Positions 1 through 5,508 of a DNA stretch of 6,163 nt are shown here, piece by piece. This DNA is from Clostridia bacterium (GTDB lineage Bacteria; Bacillota; Clostridia; Christensenellales; HGM11417), in the NCBI GenBank assembly GCA_017407365.1, contig JAFQWR010000243.1:1-6163 (forward strand), read 5' to 3'. The position numbers were made by a program, and so were the translations under genes. The notes beneath the pieces are model-generated. The model ran no database searches and had not been told where the DNA came from. It saw only the letters and a list, made by a program, of their open reading frames with translations. Position 1 is the stretch's first letter; each line of letters opens with the position of its first letter.

Positions 1-1
1 C

Positions 2-541
2 AATGCAAACTGGCTTCGTTGCAATCTTACCGATGACAGAGCTCAGCAGTTTGCAAAGGATGTTCTCAATCATATGAGAGAAAGACTTTCCGATTATCAG
101 GAAAAGTACGGCGATCTCTACAACTTAGAGGCAACTCCCGCAGAATCTACCGCATACCGTCTTGCTAAGCACGACTTAAAGCACTATCCCGACATCATTA
201 CGGCAGGCGACAGAGAGGGTGCGCCCTACTACACCAACAGCTCGCATCTGCCCGTTGGCTACACCGAGGATATCTTCACCGCACTCGACATTCAGGACGA
301 GCTGCAAACGCTGTATACCTCGGGTACGGTATTCCACGCCTTCCTCGGCGAAAAGCTCCCCGATTGGCAGGCAGCTGCTTCGCTTGTGCGTAAAATTGCA
401 GAAAACTACAAGCTTCCCTACTATACCTTATCTCCCACCTATTCCGTTTGCCAGAAGCACGGCTATCTGGTAGGCGAGCAGTTTACCTGCCCCGAATGCG
501 GCGCAAAAACGGAGGTTTACAGCCGTATCACGGGCTACTAG
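2..541 (+). CDS. nrdD: Anaerobic ribonucleoside-triphosphate reductase (class III), C-terminal part, 5' end outside window, ends at an in-frame TAG
   Basis: NrdD reduces ribonucleoside triphosphates to deoxyribonucleotides in the anaerobic cytoplasm using a glycyl radical installed by the activase NrdG. The frame is open from base 2, so the gene starts upstream; the first ATG at 74 is internal. Recognisable family signatures are the LYNLEATPAE segment (codons encoded at about 119-148), the NSSHLPVGY segment (about 236-262), a C-x2-H-x9-C-x2-C metal site (Cys at 449 and 488, His at 458, Cys at 497) and the glycyl-radical loop RITGY, whose Gly codon is 533-535. The frame then meets TAG at 539-541, although the expected family sequence (RPVQNWNDGK) continues directly after it. 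If the stop is real, the protein keeps its radical glycine but loses the end of the radical loop and the fused redoxin. NrdG is not in the window. The family call is secure; whether the gene is functional is open. Confidence 0.93.
   Translation, partial: NANWLRCNLTDDRAQQFAKDVLNHMRERLSDYQEKYGDLYNLEATPAESTAYRLAKHDLKHYPDIITAGDREGAPYYTNSSHLPVGYTEDIFTALDIQDELQTLYTSGTVFHAFLGEKLPDWQAAASLVRKIAENYKLPYYTLSPTYSVCQKHGYLVGEQFTCPECGAKTEVYSRITGY
539..541 (+). other. In-frame TAG interrupting nrdD just after the glycyl-radical loop Gly-Tyr
   Basis: This codon occupies a position that, from memory of the family, is usually Tyr, Leu or Phe (GYYRPV or GYLRPV). A single base change from TAC, TAT or TTG gives TAG. 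The same frame is open from base 2 before it and for 122 sense codons after it. The eight other coding ends in the window are seven TAA and one TGA, so TAG is not used as a normal stop here. About 1,560 codons of the seven intact genes contain no in-frame TAG, which argues against a common UAG sense reassignment. A 5-bp hairpin (547-551 with 559-563) begins 5 bases downstream, but it lies in conserved coding sequence and may be chance. Confidence 0.9.
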
Positions 542-910
542 CGCCCCGTTCAGAACTGGAACGACGGTAAGTCGCAGGAATATAAGGAGCGTAAGGTATA
601 CGATATTGCCACCTCTAAGCTCACCGAGCGCATAAAAAAGGAGGCGGCAGAGGTAGCGGCAGAGGCTTGCGCACCCGCAGTGGCAGATGGCGCATACCTG
701 TTCACCACGGCAACCTGCCCCAACTGCAAAATTGCTTGTCAGCTTCTCGATAAGGCAGAAATCGCCTACACCAAGCTGCTTTCGGATGAGCATAAGGAGA
801 TGGCTGTGCAGCTCGGCATCAAGCAGGCGCCCACGCTTGTAATCGTGCAGGGCGGTGAAGTTGCAAAATACGCAGGCGTTTCCGACATCAAAAAGGCAAT
901 CAAGGCGTAA
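542..910 (+). CDS. Continuation of nrdD past the TAG: end of the glycyl-radical domain, linker and fused thioredoxin/glutaredoxin-like domain
   Basis: This stretch is in the same frame as the nrdD part before the TAG and most simply belongs to one protein with it. It begins with RPVQNWNDGK, the conserved continuation of the glycyl-radical loop. A charged, Ala/Glu-rich linker follows (about 600-683), then a redoxin of roughly 75 residues with a CPNC active site (716-727) after a beta strand (YLFTTAT) and a cis-Pro-type QAPTL segment (about 823-837), ending at TAA 908-910. A redoxin tail would deliver electrons to the reductase active site in place of formate, as known for thioredoxin-linked class III enzymes. 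A separate start is possible only at weak sites such as GTG 680, which has no well-placed ribosome binding site, so independent translation of the redoxin is not well supported. Without readthrough this part is likely not expressed. Confidence 0.8.
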   Translation, partial: RPVQNWNDGKSQEYKERKVYDIATSKLTERIKKEAAEVAAEACAPAVADGAYLFTTATCPNCKIACQLLDKAEIAYTKLLSDEHKEMAVQLGIKQAPTLVIVQGGEVAKYAGVSDIKKAIKA

Positions 911-914
911 GGCT

Positions 915-1814
915 ATGCGTACGTACGATATCGTAATCATTGGCGGCGGCCCCGCAGGTCTTACTGCGGCGGTGTACGCAGGCCGAGCAAATAAAAGCGT
1001 GGTCGTGCTGGAAAAGGGTACCTTCGGAGGGCAGATTACCTCCTCGCCCAAGGTGGAAAATATCCCCGGCTTCCAGAGCGTCACAGGCAACGAATTTGCC
1101 GATAAGCTGATGGAGCAGGCGGTTGCGCTTGGCACGGAGATTGAATGCTGTGAGGTGGAAAAAATCGTTTGCGGAGAGCTTTTTACCGTGGAAACGGATG
1201 AAGGAAGCTTCCTCGGCAAAACGGTAATCATCGCTACGGGCACCAGACACAGGCTGTTGGGTCTTCCGAAAGAGGAGGATTTCATCGGAAACGGTATTTC
1301 CTTCTGCGCAGTATGCGACGGCGCCTTTTACGAGGGTAAAACGGTTGCCGTTATCGGCGGCGGAAATTCCGCCCTGCAGGAGGCTCTTCTTCTCAGCGAA
1401 ACGTGCAAAAAGGTGTACGTGGTGCAGAATCTCGGCGTATTAACGGGCGAGGATAAGCTGCAGAAGGCAGTTGCGCAAAAGCAAAACATAGAGGTTATCT
1501 ACGGTACCACCGTAAAGGCAATCCTGGGAGAGGACGCGCTGAAGGGTCTGACTCTTGCAGGCGCCTCAGGAGAAACGGAGCTTGCGGTAGACGGTGTGTT
1601 TGTCGCCATCGGTCTTGTTCCGCAAAACGGCATCTTCGAGGGCTTGATTCAGCTGGACGGCTGCGGCTACATCGTGGCAGGCGAGGGGTGCGAAACCAAC
1701 CTTCCCGGTGTATTTGTGGCAGGCGATTGCCGTACCAAAAAAATCAGGCAGGTGGCAACGGCGGCGGCAGACGGCGCAGTTGCAGCGCTTGCGGCTTGCA
1801 GCTATTTAGGATAA
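915..1814 (+). CDS. trxB: Thioredoxin reductase-like FAD flavoprotein lacking the HRRxxxR motif
   Basis: This cytoplasmic FAD disulfide reductase of 299 residues is close to the family's usual length of about 300-320. It has an N-terminal FAD motif GGGPAG (residues 10-15), the redox pair CAVC followed by DG (131-136), a second nucleotide motif GGGNSA (148-153) and the C-terminal FAD motif GVFVAGDC with KKIRQVATAAADGA (265-288). The segment that normally reads HRRxxxR, which grips the NADPH 2'-phosphate, is instead QNLGVLTGEDKL (171-182). The electron donor may therefore be NADH or another reductant rather than NADPH. The start at ATG 915 lies 4 bases after the redoxin-domain stop and puts the FAD motif at the usual distance; a longer reading from ATG 855 would overlap nrdD and add an uncharacteristic leader. 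The context implies that it reduces the redoxin fused to NrdD. Confidence 0.93.
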   Translation: MRTYDIVIIGGGPAGLTAAVYAGRANKSVVVLEKGTFGGQITSSPKVENIPGFQSVTGNEFADKLMEQAVALGTEIECCEVEKIVCGELFTVETDEGSFLGKTVIIATGTRHRLLGLPKEEDFIGNGISFCAVCDGAFYEGKTVAVIGGGNSALQEALLLSETCKKVYVVQNLGVLTGEDKLQKAVAQKQNIEVIYGTTVKAILGEDALKGLTLAGASGETELAVDGVFVAIGLVPQNGIFEGLIQLDGCGYIVAGEGCETNLPGVFVAGDCRTKKIRQVATAAADGAVAALAACSYLG

Positions 1815-1824
1815 TTATCAACGG

Positions 1825-1860
1825 CGGTGCATACAATCTTTGTACGCACCGTTTCTTTTT
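1825..1860 (+). terminator. Intrinsic terminator after trxB
   Basis: A 12-position stem with one A/C mismatch pairs 1825-1836 with 1840-1851 around a 3-base loop (TCT). A T-rich tract (TTTCTTTTT) follows directly. It begins 10 bases after the trxB stop and should end the nrdD-trxB transcript. Confidence 0.85.
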
Positions 1861-2001
1861 GTAAAAGCGTGCGTGGTCTCAAGGGGCAGCTTAGATGGCG
1901 GTCATTCCGTTGCGTTGACGGACGGAGGCTGTCGCGGCACCGTTTTGCAAAAGAAAAATAAGGGAAAAACGGTTTTTTTTTGCAAAAGCGCTGAAAAATG
2001 C
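1861..2001 (+). other. Non-coding spacer between trxB terminator and merR promoter
   Basis: No open frame here has a ribosome binding site or recognisable protein. The spacer holds a terminator-like hairpin (1939-1981) and two copies of the 10-base palindrome TTTTGCAAAA (1943-1952 and 1978-1987), each followed by G, with starts 35 bases apart. A near copy, TTTTTGTAAAAG, lies at the left edge (1856-1867). No promoter was found that would start a transcript between the two terminators. Confidence 0.6.
1939..1981 (+). terminator. Second, orphan terminator-like hairpin upstream of merR
   Basis: ACCGTTTT (1939-1946) pairs perfectly with AAAACGGT (1966-1973) across a 19-base A-rich loop, and a run of T reaches 1981. 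The stem is half A-T and the loop is long, so it is weaker than the trxB terminator. It may serve as a back-up insulating the merR operon from readthrough. No gene lies between the two terminators. Confidence 0.5.
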
Positions 2002-2032
2002 TTGCTCGTTACGCTGCGTAATGTTGTATACT
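2002..2032 (+). promoter_or_regulatory. merR operon promoter with 19-bp spacer
   Basis: The -35 is TTGCTC (2002-2007) and the -10 is TATACT (2027-2032), separated by 19 bp. Spacers of 19-20 bp are the hallmark of promoters that MerR-family proteins activate by DNA distortion. Transcription should start near 2039, leaving a leader of only about 18 bases before the merR start. Confidence 0.72.
2009..2021 (+). promoter_or_regulatory. Predicted MerR-type operator, perfect 6-1-6 palindrome
   Basis: TTACGC and GCGTAA flank a single T, forming a perfect inverted repeat entirely inside the promoter spacer, where MerR-family dimers bind. Its centre (2015) is 2 bp from the spacer centre (2017). It lies immediately upstream of a merR-type gene, so autoregulation of the whole operon is the natural reading. 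Confidence 0.7.
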
Positions 2033-2040
2033 TGCGCTTG

Positions 2041-2049
2041 AAGGAGGTG
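2041..2049 (+). promoter_or_regulatory. Strong ribosome binding site of merR
   Basis: AAGGAGGTG is a near-complete complement to the 16S rRNA 3' end, 7 bases before ATG 2057. It fixes the merR start. It sits almost at the predicted 5' end of the transcript. Confidence 0.88.
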
Positions 2050-2056
2050 TAAAGCT

Positions 2057-2794
2057 ATGTCAAAATACACAACGGGAGAAATTGCCAAGCGCTGTGGCGT
2101 TTCGGTCCGCACGGTGCAGTATTACGATGACCGCGGCATTCTTGCTCCGAGCGAGCTGAGTGAGGGCGGCCGCAGAATGTATTCGGATGCAGACCTGAAG
2201 CGTATGCAGATCATTTGCTTTCTGCGCGATGCAGGGCTTTCCATAGGCAGTATCTCCGCCTTGTTCGCTGAGAAAAACCCCGAAAGCATCATTTCCGTTT
2301 TGCTGGATGAGCAGGAGAAGGCTCTTAAGGAGGAGCTGAGTGAATGTCAGGAAAAGCTGGAGCGGATCGAGGGCATCAGACGATGGGTGAAAAGCGTTGA
2401 TGATTTCTCCGTTGAATCTATCGGCGATATAGCGTACGCTATGAAACAGAAAAACAAATTGAGTAAAATGTGTTGGACGATGGTGCTTACGGGTATTCCC
2501 GTAACTGCGCTGCAATGGACCTCCATCGTGCTGTGGATCACACAGGGGCTTTGGTGGCTGTTTGTGATCTGGGCGGCGGTGGCAATTCCGTGGGGAATCG
2601 TGATCTCTGCCTACTACTTCAGGCACGTGGCATACATTTGTCCCGAATGTCACGAGGTGTTCAAGCCTCGCTTCAAGGAAGCCTTCTGGGCATACCATAC
2701 GCCCCGTATGCGCCGTCTGACCTGTCCGAAATGCGGCAGAAAGGGTCTGTGCGTAGAGGTGTTTGACGAAATGGGGGGAAAAAAGAATGGATAA
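2057..2794 (+). CDS. Membrane-tethered MerR-family regulator with C-terminal zinc ribbon
   Basis: This 245-residue protein has a MerR winged helix-turn-helix at residues 4-72 (TTGEIAKRCGVSVRTVQYYD, then the GGRRMYSDADL wing). A charged coiled coil (about 84-112) should mediate dimerisation. Two hydrophobic helices follow (about 138-161 and 165-187), joined by only a few residues. A four-cysteine metal site CPEC...CPKC (C195, C198, C223, C226) closes the protein. Positive residues before helix 1 and after helix 2 predict that both ends are cytoplasmic, with a hairpin in the membrane. A soluble effector-binding domain, common in MerR proteins, is absent, so the membrane hairpin or zinc ribbon may sense the signal. 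It likely binds the palindrome at 2009-2021 and controls the transporter genes after it. The inducer is unknown. The MerR call is firm; the sensing mechanism is inference. Confidence 0.92.
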   Translation: MSKYTTGEIAKRCGVSVRTVQYYDDRGILAPSELSEGGRRMYSDADLKRMQIICFLRDAGLSIGSISALFAEKNPESIISVLLDEQEKALKEELSECQEKLERIEGIRRWVKSVDDFSVESIGDIAYAMKQKNKLSKMCWTMVLTGIPVTALQWTSIVLWITQGLWWLFVIWAAVAIPWGIVISAYYFRHVAYICPECHEVFKPRFKEAFWAYHTPRMRRLTCPKCGRKGLCVEVFDEMGGKKNG

Positions 2795-2993
2795 GATCAT
2801 TGAGCTTCTTCCCCTTCTGATTCCTCTCGTCATTGCAGAGCTCGTCGTTTTGGGCATTACACTGCGCCATATCTTTACCCACACCCACTATAAGCGCGGA
2901 AGCCGTACGCTCTGGGTGGTGGTTTCCATCGTGCTTATGAACACGTTTATCGGCCCTATTCTGTACTTCCTTCTCGGGAAGGAGGATGCGTAA
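2787..2993 (+). CDS. Small two-helix membrane protein, PLDc_N family (YxlE-like)
   Basis: This 68-residue integral membrane protein has one hydrophobic helix at about 4-28 and a second at about 41-63, joined by a short basic stretch (HTHYKRGSR). The ending (TLWVVVSIVL... TFIGPILYFLLGKEDA) matches the PLDc_N domain pattern, which is found at the N-terminus of cardiolipin synthases and as free small proteins; no phospholipase catalytic domain follows. ATG 2787 is preferred over TTG 2763. It overlaps the merR end by 8 bases and its stop overlaps the ABC start by 1, so it is translationally coupled to both. Free PLDc_N proteins such as YxlE of the Bacillus subtilis sigY operon precede an ABC ATPase and permease and act as negative regulators. 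A similar modulatory role is inferred here. Confidence 0.85.
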   Translation: MDKIIELLPLLIPLVIAELVVLGITLRHIFTHTHYKRGSRTLWVVVSIVLMNTFIGPILYFLLGKEDA

Positions 2994-3892
2994 TGGATAT
3001 GCTGTGCATCAGCAATCTGTACAAGCGGTTTGGCGATAAAGAGGTTTTACGGGGCTTACAGCTTCACGTGCCGCAAAACAGCATTTACGGCTTCGTGGGT
3101 AAAAACGGCGCGGGCAAAACCACTGCAATGAAAACGGTGCTTGGTCTGCTTCGCGCGGATGCCGGCGAAATTACCGTAAACGGCGAAAGGGTCGTATATG
3201 GGCAAACGGAAACCAACCGATATATCGGCTATCTTCCCGACGTGCCTGCGTTCTATCCATTTATGACGGCAAGAGAGTATCTGCTCTTTTGCGGCGCTCT
3301 TACGGGGATGCTTCACGCAGAGCTTGAGGGGCGCATCAGCGAGCTGCTTGCGCTCGTGGGGCTTGACGGCGAAACGCATCGCATCAAGGGCTTTTCAAGA
3401 GGAATGAAGCAGCGTCTTGGCATTGCGCAGGCGCTTTTAGGTAAGCCAAAGTTGCTGATCTGCGACGAGCCCACCTCTGCGCTCGATCCCGTGGGAAGAA
3501 AGGAAATTCTCGATATTCTTCTTGCGGCGAGGGAGCAGACCACGGTGTTGCTGTCTACGCATATCTTATCGGACGTGGAGCGTATCTGTACCGATATTGC
3601 CTTCTTGCACGAGGGAGTAATTGCGGCAAGCGGAAGCCTTGCGGAGATCAGAACGAAATACCGCCGTAACCTCTATCGGATAGAAACGGAGGAGGCTTCT
3701 CAGTGCGAGTTGCTGATAAGTCACCTTCGGGGAATGCAACGGGTGGGCGAAAATCAGCTATCCTTCTGCGAGGAGGATTGCTCGCTTCGGGAGGTACTGC
3801 GCTTTCTGTCAGAAGAAAGTATTTCCGTTATCAGGCTTGAGAGAGAGGAGCCGGGCTTAGAGGCTCTGTTTATGGAGGTGATAGGGAAATGA
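2993..3892 (+). CDS. ABC transporter ATP-binding protein (ABC-2 exporter type)
   Basis: This 299-residue ATPase powers an exporter with the permease that follows. Visible motifs are Walker A GKNGAGKT (36-43), a Q-loop region IGYLPDVPAFYP (78-89) with Asp where many family members have Gln or Glu, the signature FSRGMKQR (134-141), Walker B LLICDEP (154-160), the D-loop SALDP and the switch His in STHIL (H190). The SRGMKQR form of the signature is typical of the ABC-2 drug, lantibiotic and YxlF-like group. About 80 residues after residue 220 form the usual C-terminal accessory domain. The ATG overlaps the preceding stop (TAATG), and its own TGA overlaps the permease ATG, showing a coupled operon. 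The substrate cannot be told from sequence; export of a toxic or antimicrobial compound or a membrane stress role fits the context. Confidence 0.94.
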   Translation: MDMLCISNLYKRFGDKEVLRGLQLHVPQNSIYGFVGKNGAGKTTAMKTVLGLLRADAGEITVNGERVVYGQTETNRYIGYLPDVPAFYPFMTAREYLLFCGALTGMLHAELEGRISELLALVGLDGETHRIKGFSRGMKQRLGIAQALLGKPKLLICDEPTSALDPVGRKEILDILLAAREQTTVLLSTHILSDVERICTDIAFLHEGVIAASGSLAEIRTKYRRNLYRIETEEASQCELLISHLRGMQRVGENQLSFCEEDCSLREVLRFLSEESISVIRLEREEPGLEALFMEVIGK

Positions 3893-4659
3893 AAGCCTTA
3901 TTTGCCTTTATAAGAAAGGAAATAACGGAGCAGATCAGGTCGGGAAGGCTTTGGCTTTTGCTTGCGGTATTCGTTTTTTTCGGTATTATGAATCCTGCCG
4001 TGGCAAAGCTTACGCCTTGGCTTCTGGAGCTTTTAGCAGACTCCCTTGCAGAAAGCGGTATGACCGTAACGGACGTAACCGTGAGCGCAATGGATTCCTG
4101 GGTGCAGTTTTTTAAGAACGCCCCCATATGCCTGATCGTGTTTGCCGTGGTGCAAAGCGGTGTGTTTACAAGGGAATACGCCTCGGGTACGCTCGTGCTT
4201 TCTCTTACGAAGGGGCTTGCTCGGTATAAGGTGGTCGTTGCCAAAGCGGCGGTGCTTTTCGCTCTTTGGACGGCTTGCTATTTTATGGGCTTTGCCATCA
4301 CCTACGGCTATAACGCTTATTTCTGGGATAATTCCGTGGCGCAAAGTCTTGCGGCCTCCGTTTTTTTCTGGTGGGTATTCGGCGTGTGGGTCATTGCGCT
4401 TTCCGTGCTGTTTTCCACTCTTTTTCAAACGAATACGCAGGTGCTCGTTGCGACGGGCGGCTCTGCTTTTGCCTGCTATCTGTTGGGCCTTTTGCCAAAG
4501 GTCAAAAGGGTGGTGCCCACGCTTCTGACGGACGGGAATGCGCTGATATACGGTACCTCGGATGCGCAGGCGTACACCGTAGCCCTTATCGTTGCGGCGG
4601 TGACGGCGGTGGCTTGCATATTTCTGAGCCTGCTTGCGTTCAATAAAAAACAGCTATAA
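3889..4659 (+). CDS. ABC-2 type transporter permease
   Basis: This 256-residue integral membrane protein has about six predicted helices (roughly 20-36, 77-96, 118-140, 152-177, 183-202, 229-251). The N-terminus has the amphipathic RKEITEQIRSGRLWLLLAVF pattern common in ABC-2 permeases. A VFTREYASGTLVLSLTKGLARYKVVVAK segment (92-119) matches the cytoplasmic coupling region after the second helix. The start overlaps the ATPase stop as ATGA. It forms the membrane channel of the exporter with the preceding ATPase, probably as a homodimer with two ATPases. The size and position are like YxlG of Bacillus subtilis. The substrate is unknown. Confidence 0.9.
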   Translation: MKALFAFIRKEITEQIRSGRLWLLLAVFVFFGIMNPAVAKLTPWLLELLADSLAESGMTVTDVTVSAMDSWVQFFKNAPICLIVFAVVQSGVFTREYASGTLVLSLTKGLARYKVVVAKAAVLFALWTACYFMGFAITYGYNAYFWDNSVAQSLAASVFFWWVFGVWVIALSVLFSTLFQTNTQVLVATGGSAFACYLLGLLPKVKRVVPTLLTDGNALIYGTSDAQAYTVALIVAAVTAVACIFLSLLAFNKKQL

Positions 4660-4664
4660 CAAAC

Positions 4665-4706
4665 AAAAGCTCTTTGCTCTGTGAAAAGCAAGGGCTTTTT
4701 CTTTTT
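4665..4706 (+). terminator. Intrinsic terminator closing the merR-ABC operon
   Basis: AAAAGC (4665-4670) pairs with GCTTTT (about 4694-4699), and the stem continues inward as TCTT and GC against GC and AAGG, with two parts G-U or bulged. TTTTTCTTTTT follows. It begins 6 bases after the permease stop. Confidence 0.78.
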
Positions 4707-4776
4707 ATAAAAGGGCGTAGAGGTTATGACGGAAATTTCGGCGTAAGCAAATTTGCGCGGCACGGAAGCATTCTGT

Positions 4777-4806
4777 TTGACCGTTCTATGGGTATTGTGG
4801 TATAAT
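4777..4806 (+). promoter_or_regulatory. Near-consensus vegetative promoter for the HAD gene
   Basis: The -35 is TTGACC (4777-4782) and the -10 is a perfect TATAAT (4801-4806) with an 18-bp spacer. The -10 is preceded by TGG, an extended -10 element. Transcription should start near 4813, giving a leader of about 22 bases. A GAGGA ribosome binding site lies at 4824-4828, 6 bases before ATG 4835. Confidence 0.87.
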
Positions 4807-4834
4807 CATTACAGAACAAAAGCGAGGATATCTT

Positions 4835-5482
4835 ATGATAAAAACGGTGCTGTTTGATCTGGACGGAACGTTGGCAAATACCGAGCGCGGTATTTTTAAC
4901 GGAATCAATTATGCGCTCTCTTCCTTTGGTATTTCGGTAACCGATACAAAAACGCTGTATGCCTTTATCGGTCCGCCCTTAGAGGATGCATTCCGGAGCG
5001 TGACGGGTCTTTCGCCCGAGCAGGCAAAGAGGGCGGTAGAGCAATATCGGGTGTATTACAGGGCAGGCGGCGTGCTGGAATGCGCGCTTTACGAGGGTAT
5101 TGCAGAGCTCCTGCGTGAGCTGAAGCAAAGGGGCATAACCGTGATTATGGCAACGGCAAAGCCCGAGGTTTTTGCAAGACGGATTGCAGAGCATTTTGAT
5201 ATTGCGCGCTATTTTGATGAAATCTGCGGCGCAACGCTCGACGGAGTCCGCAAGGAAAAGAATGACGTTCTTGCCTACGTGATGCAAAAAACAGCAATAA
5301 ACCCCGCCTTTGCCGTTATGGTTGGGGATAGAATGTACGACGTTCTCGGCGGCAAAAAATTTGGTATGAAGACGGTGGGTGTAACGTACGGCTTTGGCAA
5401 AAAAGAGGAGCTTTGCAGCTGTCGGGCAGACAAAATTGTGGATACCGTGGCAGAGCTCAGGGCGTATCTTTGTGAGGGTTAA
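4835..5482 (+). CDS. HAD-family hydrolase, phosphoglycolate phosphatase-like (subfamily IA)
   Basis: This 215-residue soluble phosphatase has motif I FDLDGT (7-12), with nucleophile D8 and acid D10. Motif II is Thr in MATAKP (T107), motif III is a Lys in the RKEKNDVL segment (K142 is the likely one), and motif IV is GDRMYDV (164-170). A helical cap domain lies between motifs I and II (about 16-85). It probably removes phosphate from a small metabolite. The relatives are annotated as phosphoglycolate phosphatase or 5'-nucleotidase, and the substrate cannot be decided from sequence. It has its own strong promoter and heads a likely two-gene unit with the kinase-like gene 26 bases downstream. 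The start is supported by the GAGGA site and by motif I at the expected distance. Confidence 0.92.
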   Translation: MIKTVLFDLDGTLANTERGIFNGINYALSSFGISVTDTKTLYAFIGPPLEDAFRSVTGLSPEQAKRAVEQYRVYYRAGGVLECALYEGIAELLRELKQRGITVIMATAKPEVFARRIAEHFDIARYFDEICGATLDGVRKEKNDVLAYVMQKTAINPAFAVMVGDRMYDVLGGKKFGMKTVGVTYGFGKKEELCSCRADKIVDTVAELRAYLCEG

Positions 5483-5508
5483 AGGGCGGTAATCCAAAAG
5501 GAGGAAAA

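Noticed and set aside
547..563. Hairpin just downstream of the nrdD TAG as a readthrough or PYLIS-like element
   Set aside because: The stem is only 5 bp and lies in sequence constrained to encode a conserved loop, so it is not evidence by itself.
2..910. Genome-wide UAG reassignment (UAG read as an amino acid everywhere)
   Set aside because: The seven intact genes contain no in-frame TAG in about 1,560 codons, so UAG is not a common sense codon; any recoding would have to be rare or site-specific.
855..914. Upstream extension of trxB to ATG 855
   Set aside because: It would add 20 basic residues overlapping the redoxin domain and move the FAD motif away from its normal N-terminal position; ATG 915 fits the family.
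428..1285. Long open frame of 285 codons on the - strand over nrdD and trxB
   Set aside because: It is antisense to well-supported genes, has no recognisable protein family and no ribosome binding site; codon bias of the + strand genes explains the opening.
1840..2052. 70-codon + strand frame in the trxB-merR spacer
   Set aside because: It starts inside the trxB terminator, runs through the second hairpin, promoter and merR ribosome binding site, and has no ribosome binding site or family resemblance.
2060..2884. 274-codon open frame on the - strand across merR
   Set aside because: It is antisense to a clear MerR gene, low in recognisable domains, and not preceded by a promoter or ribosome binding site.
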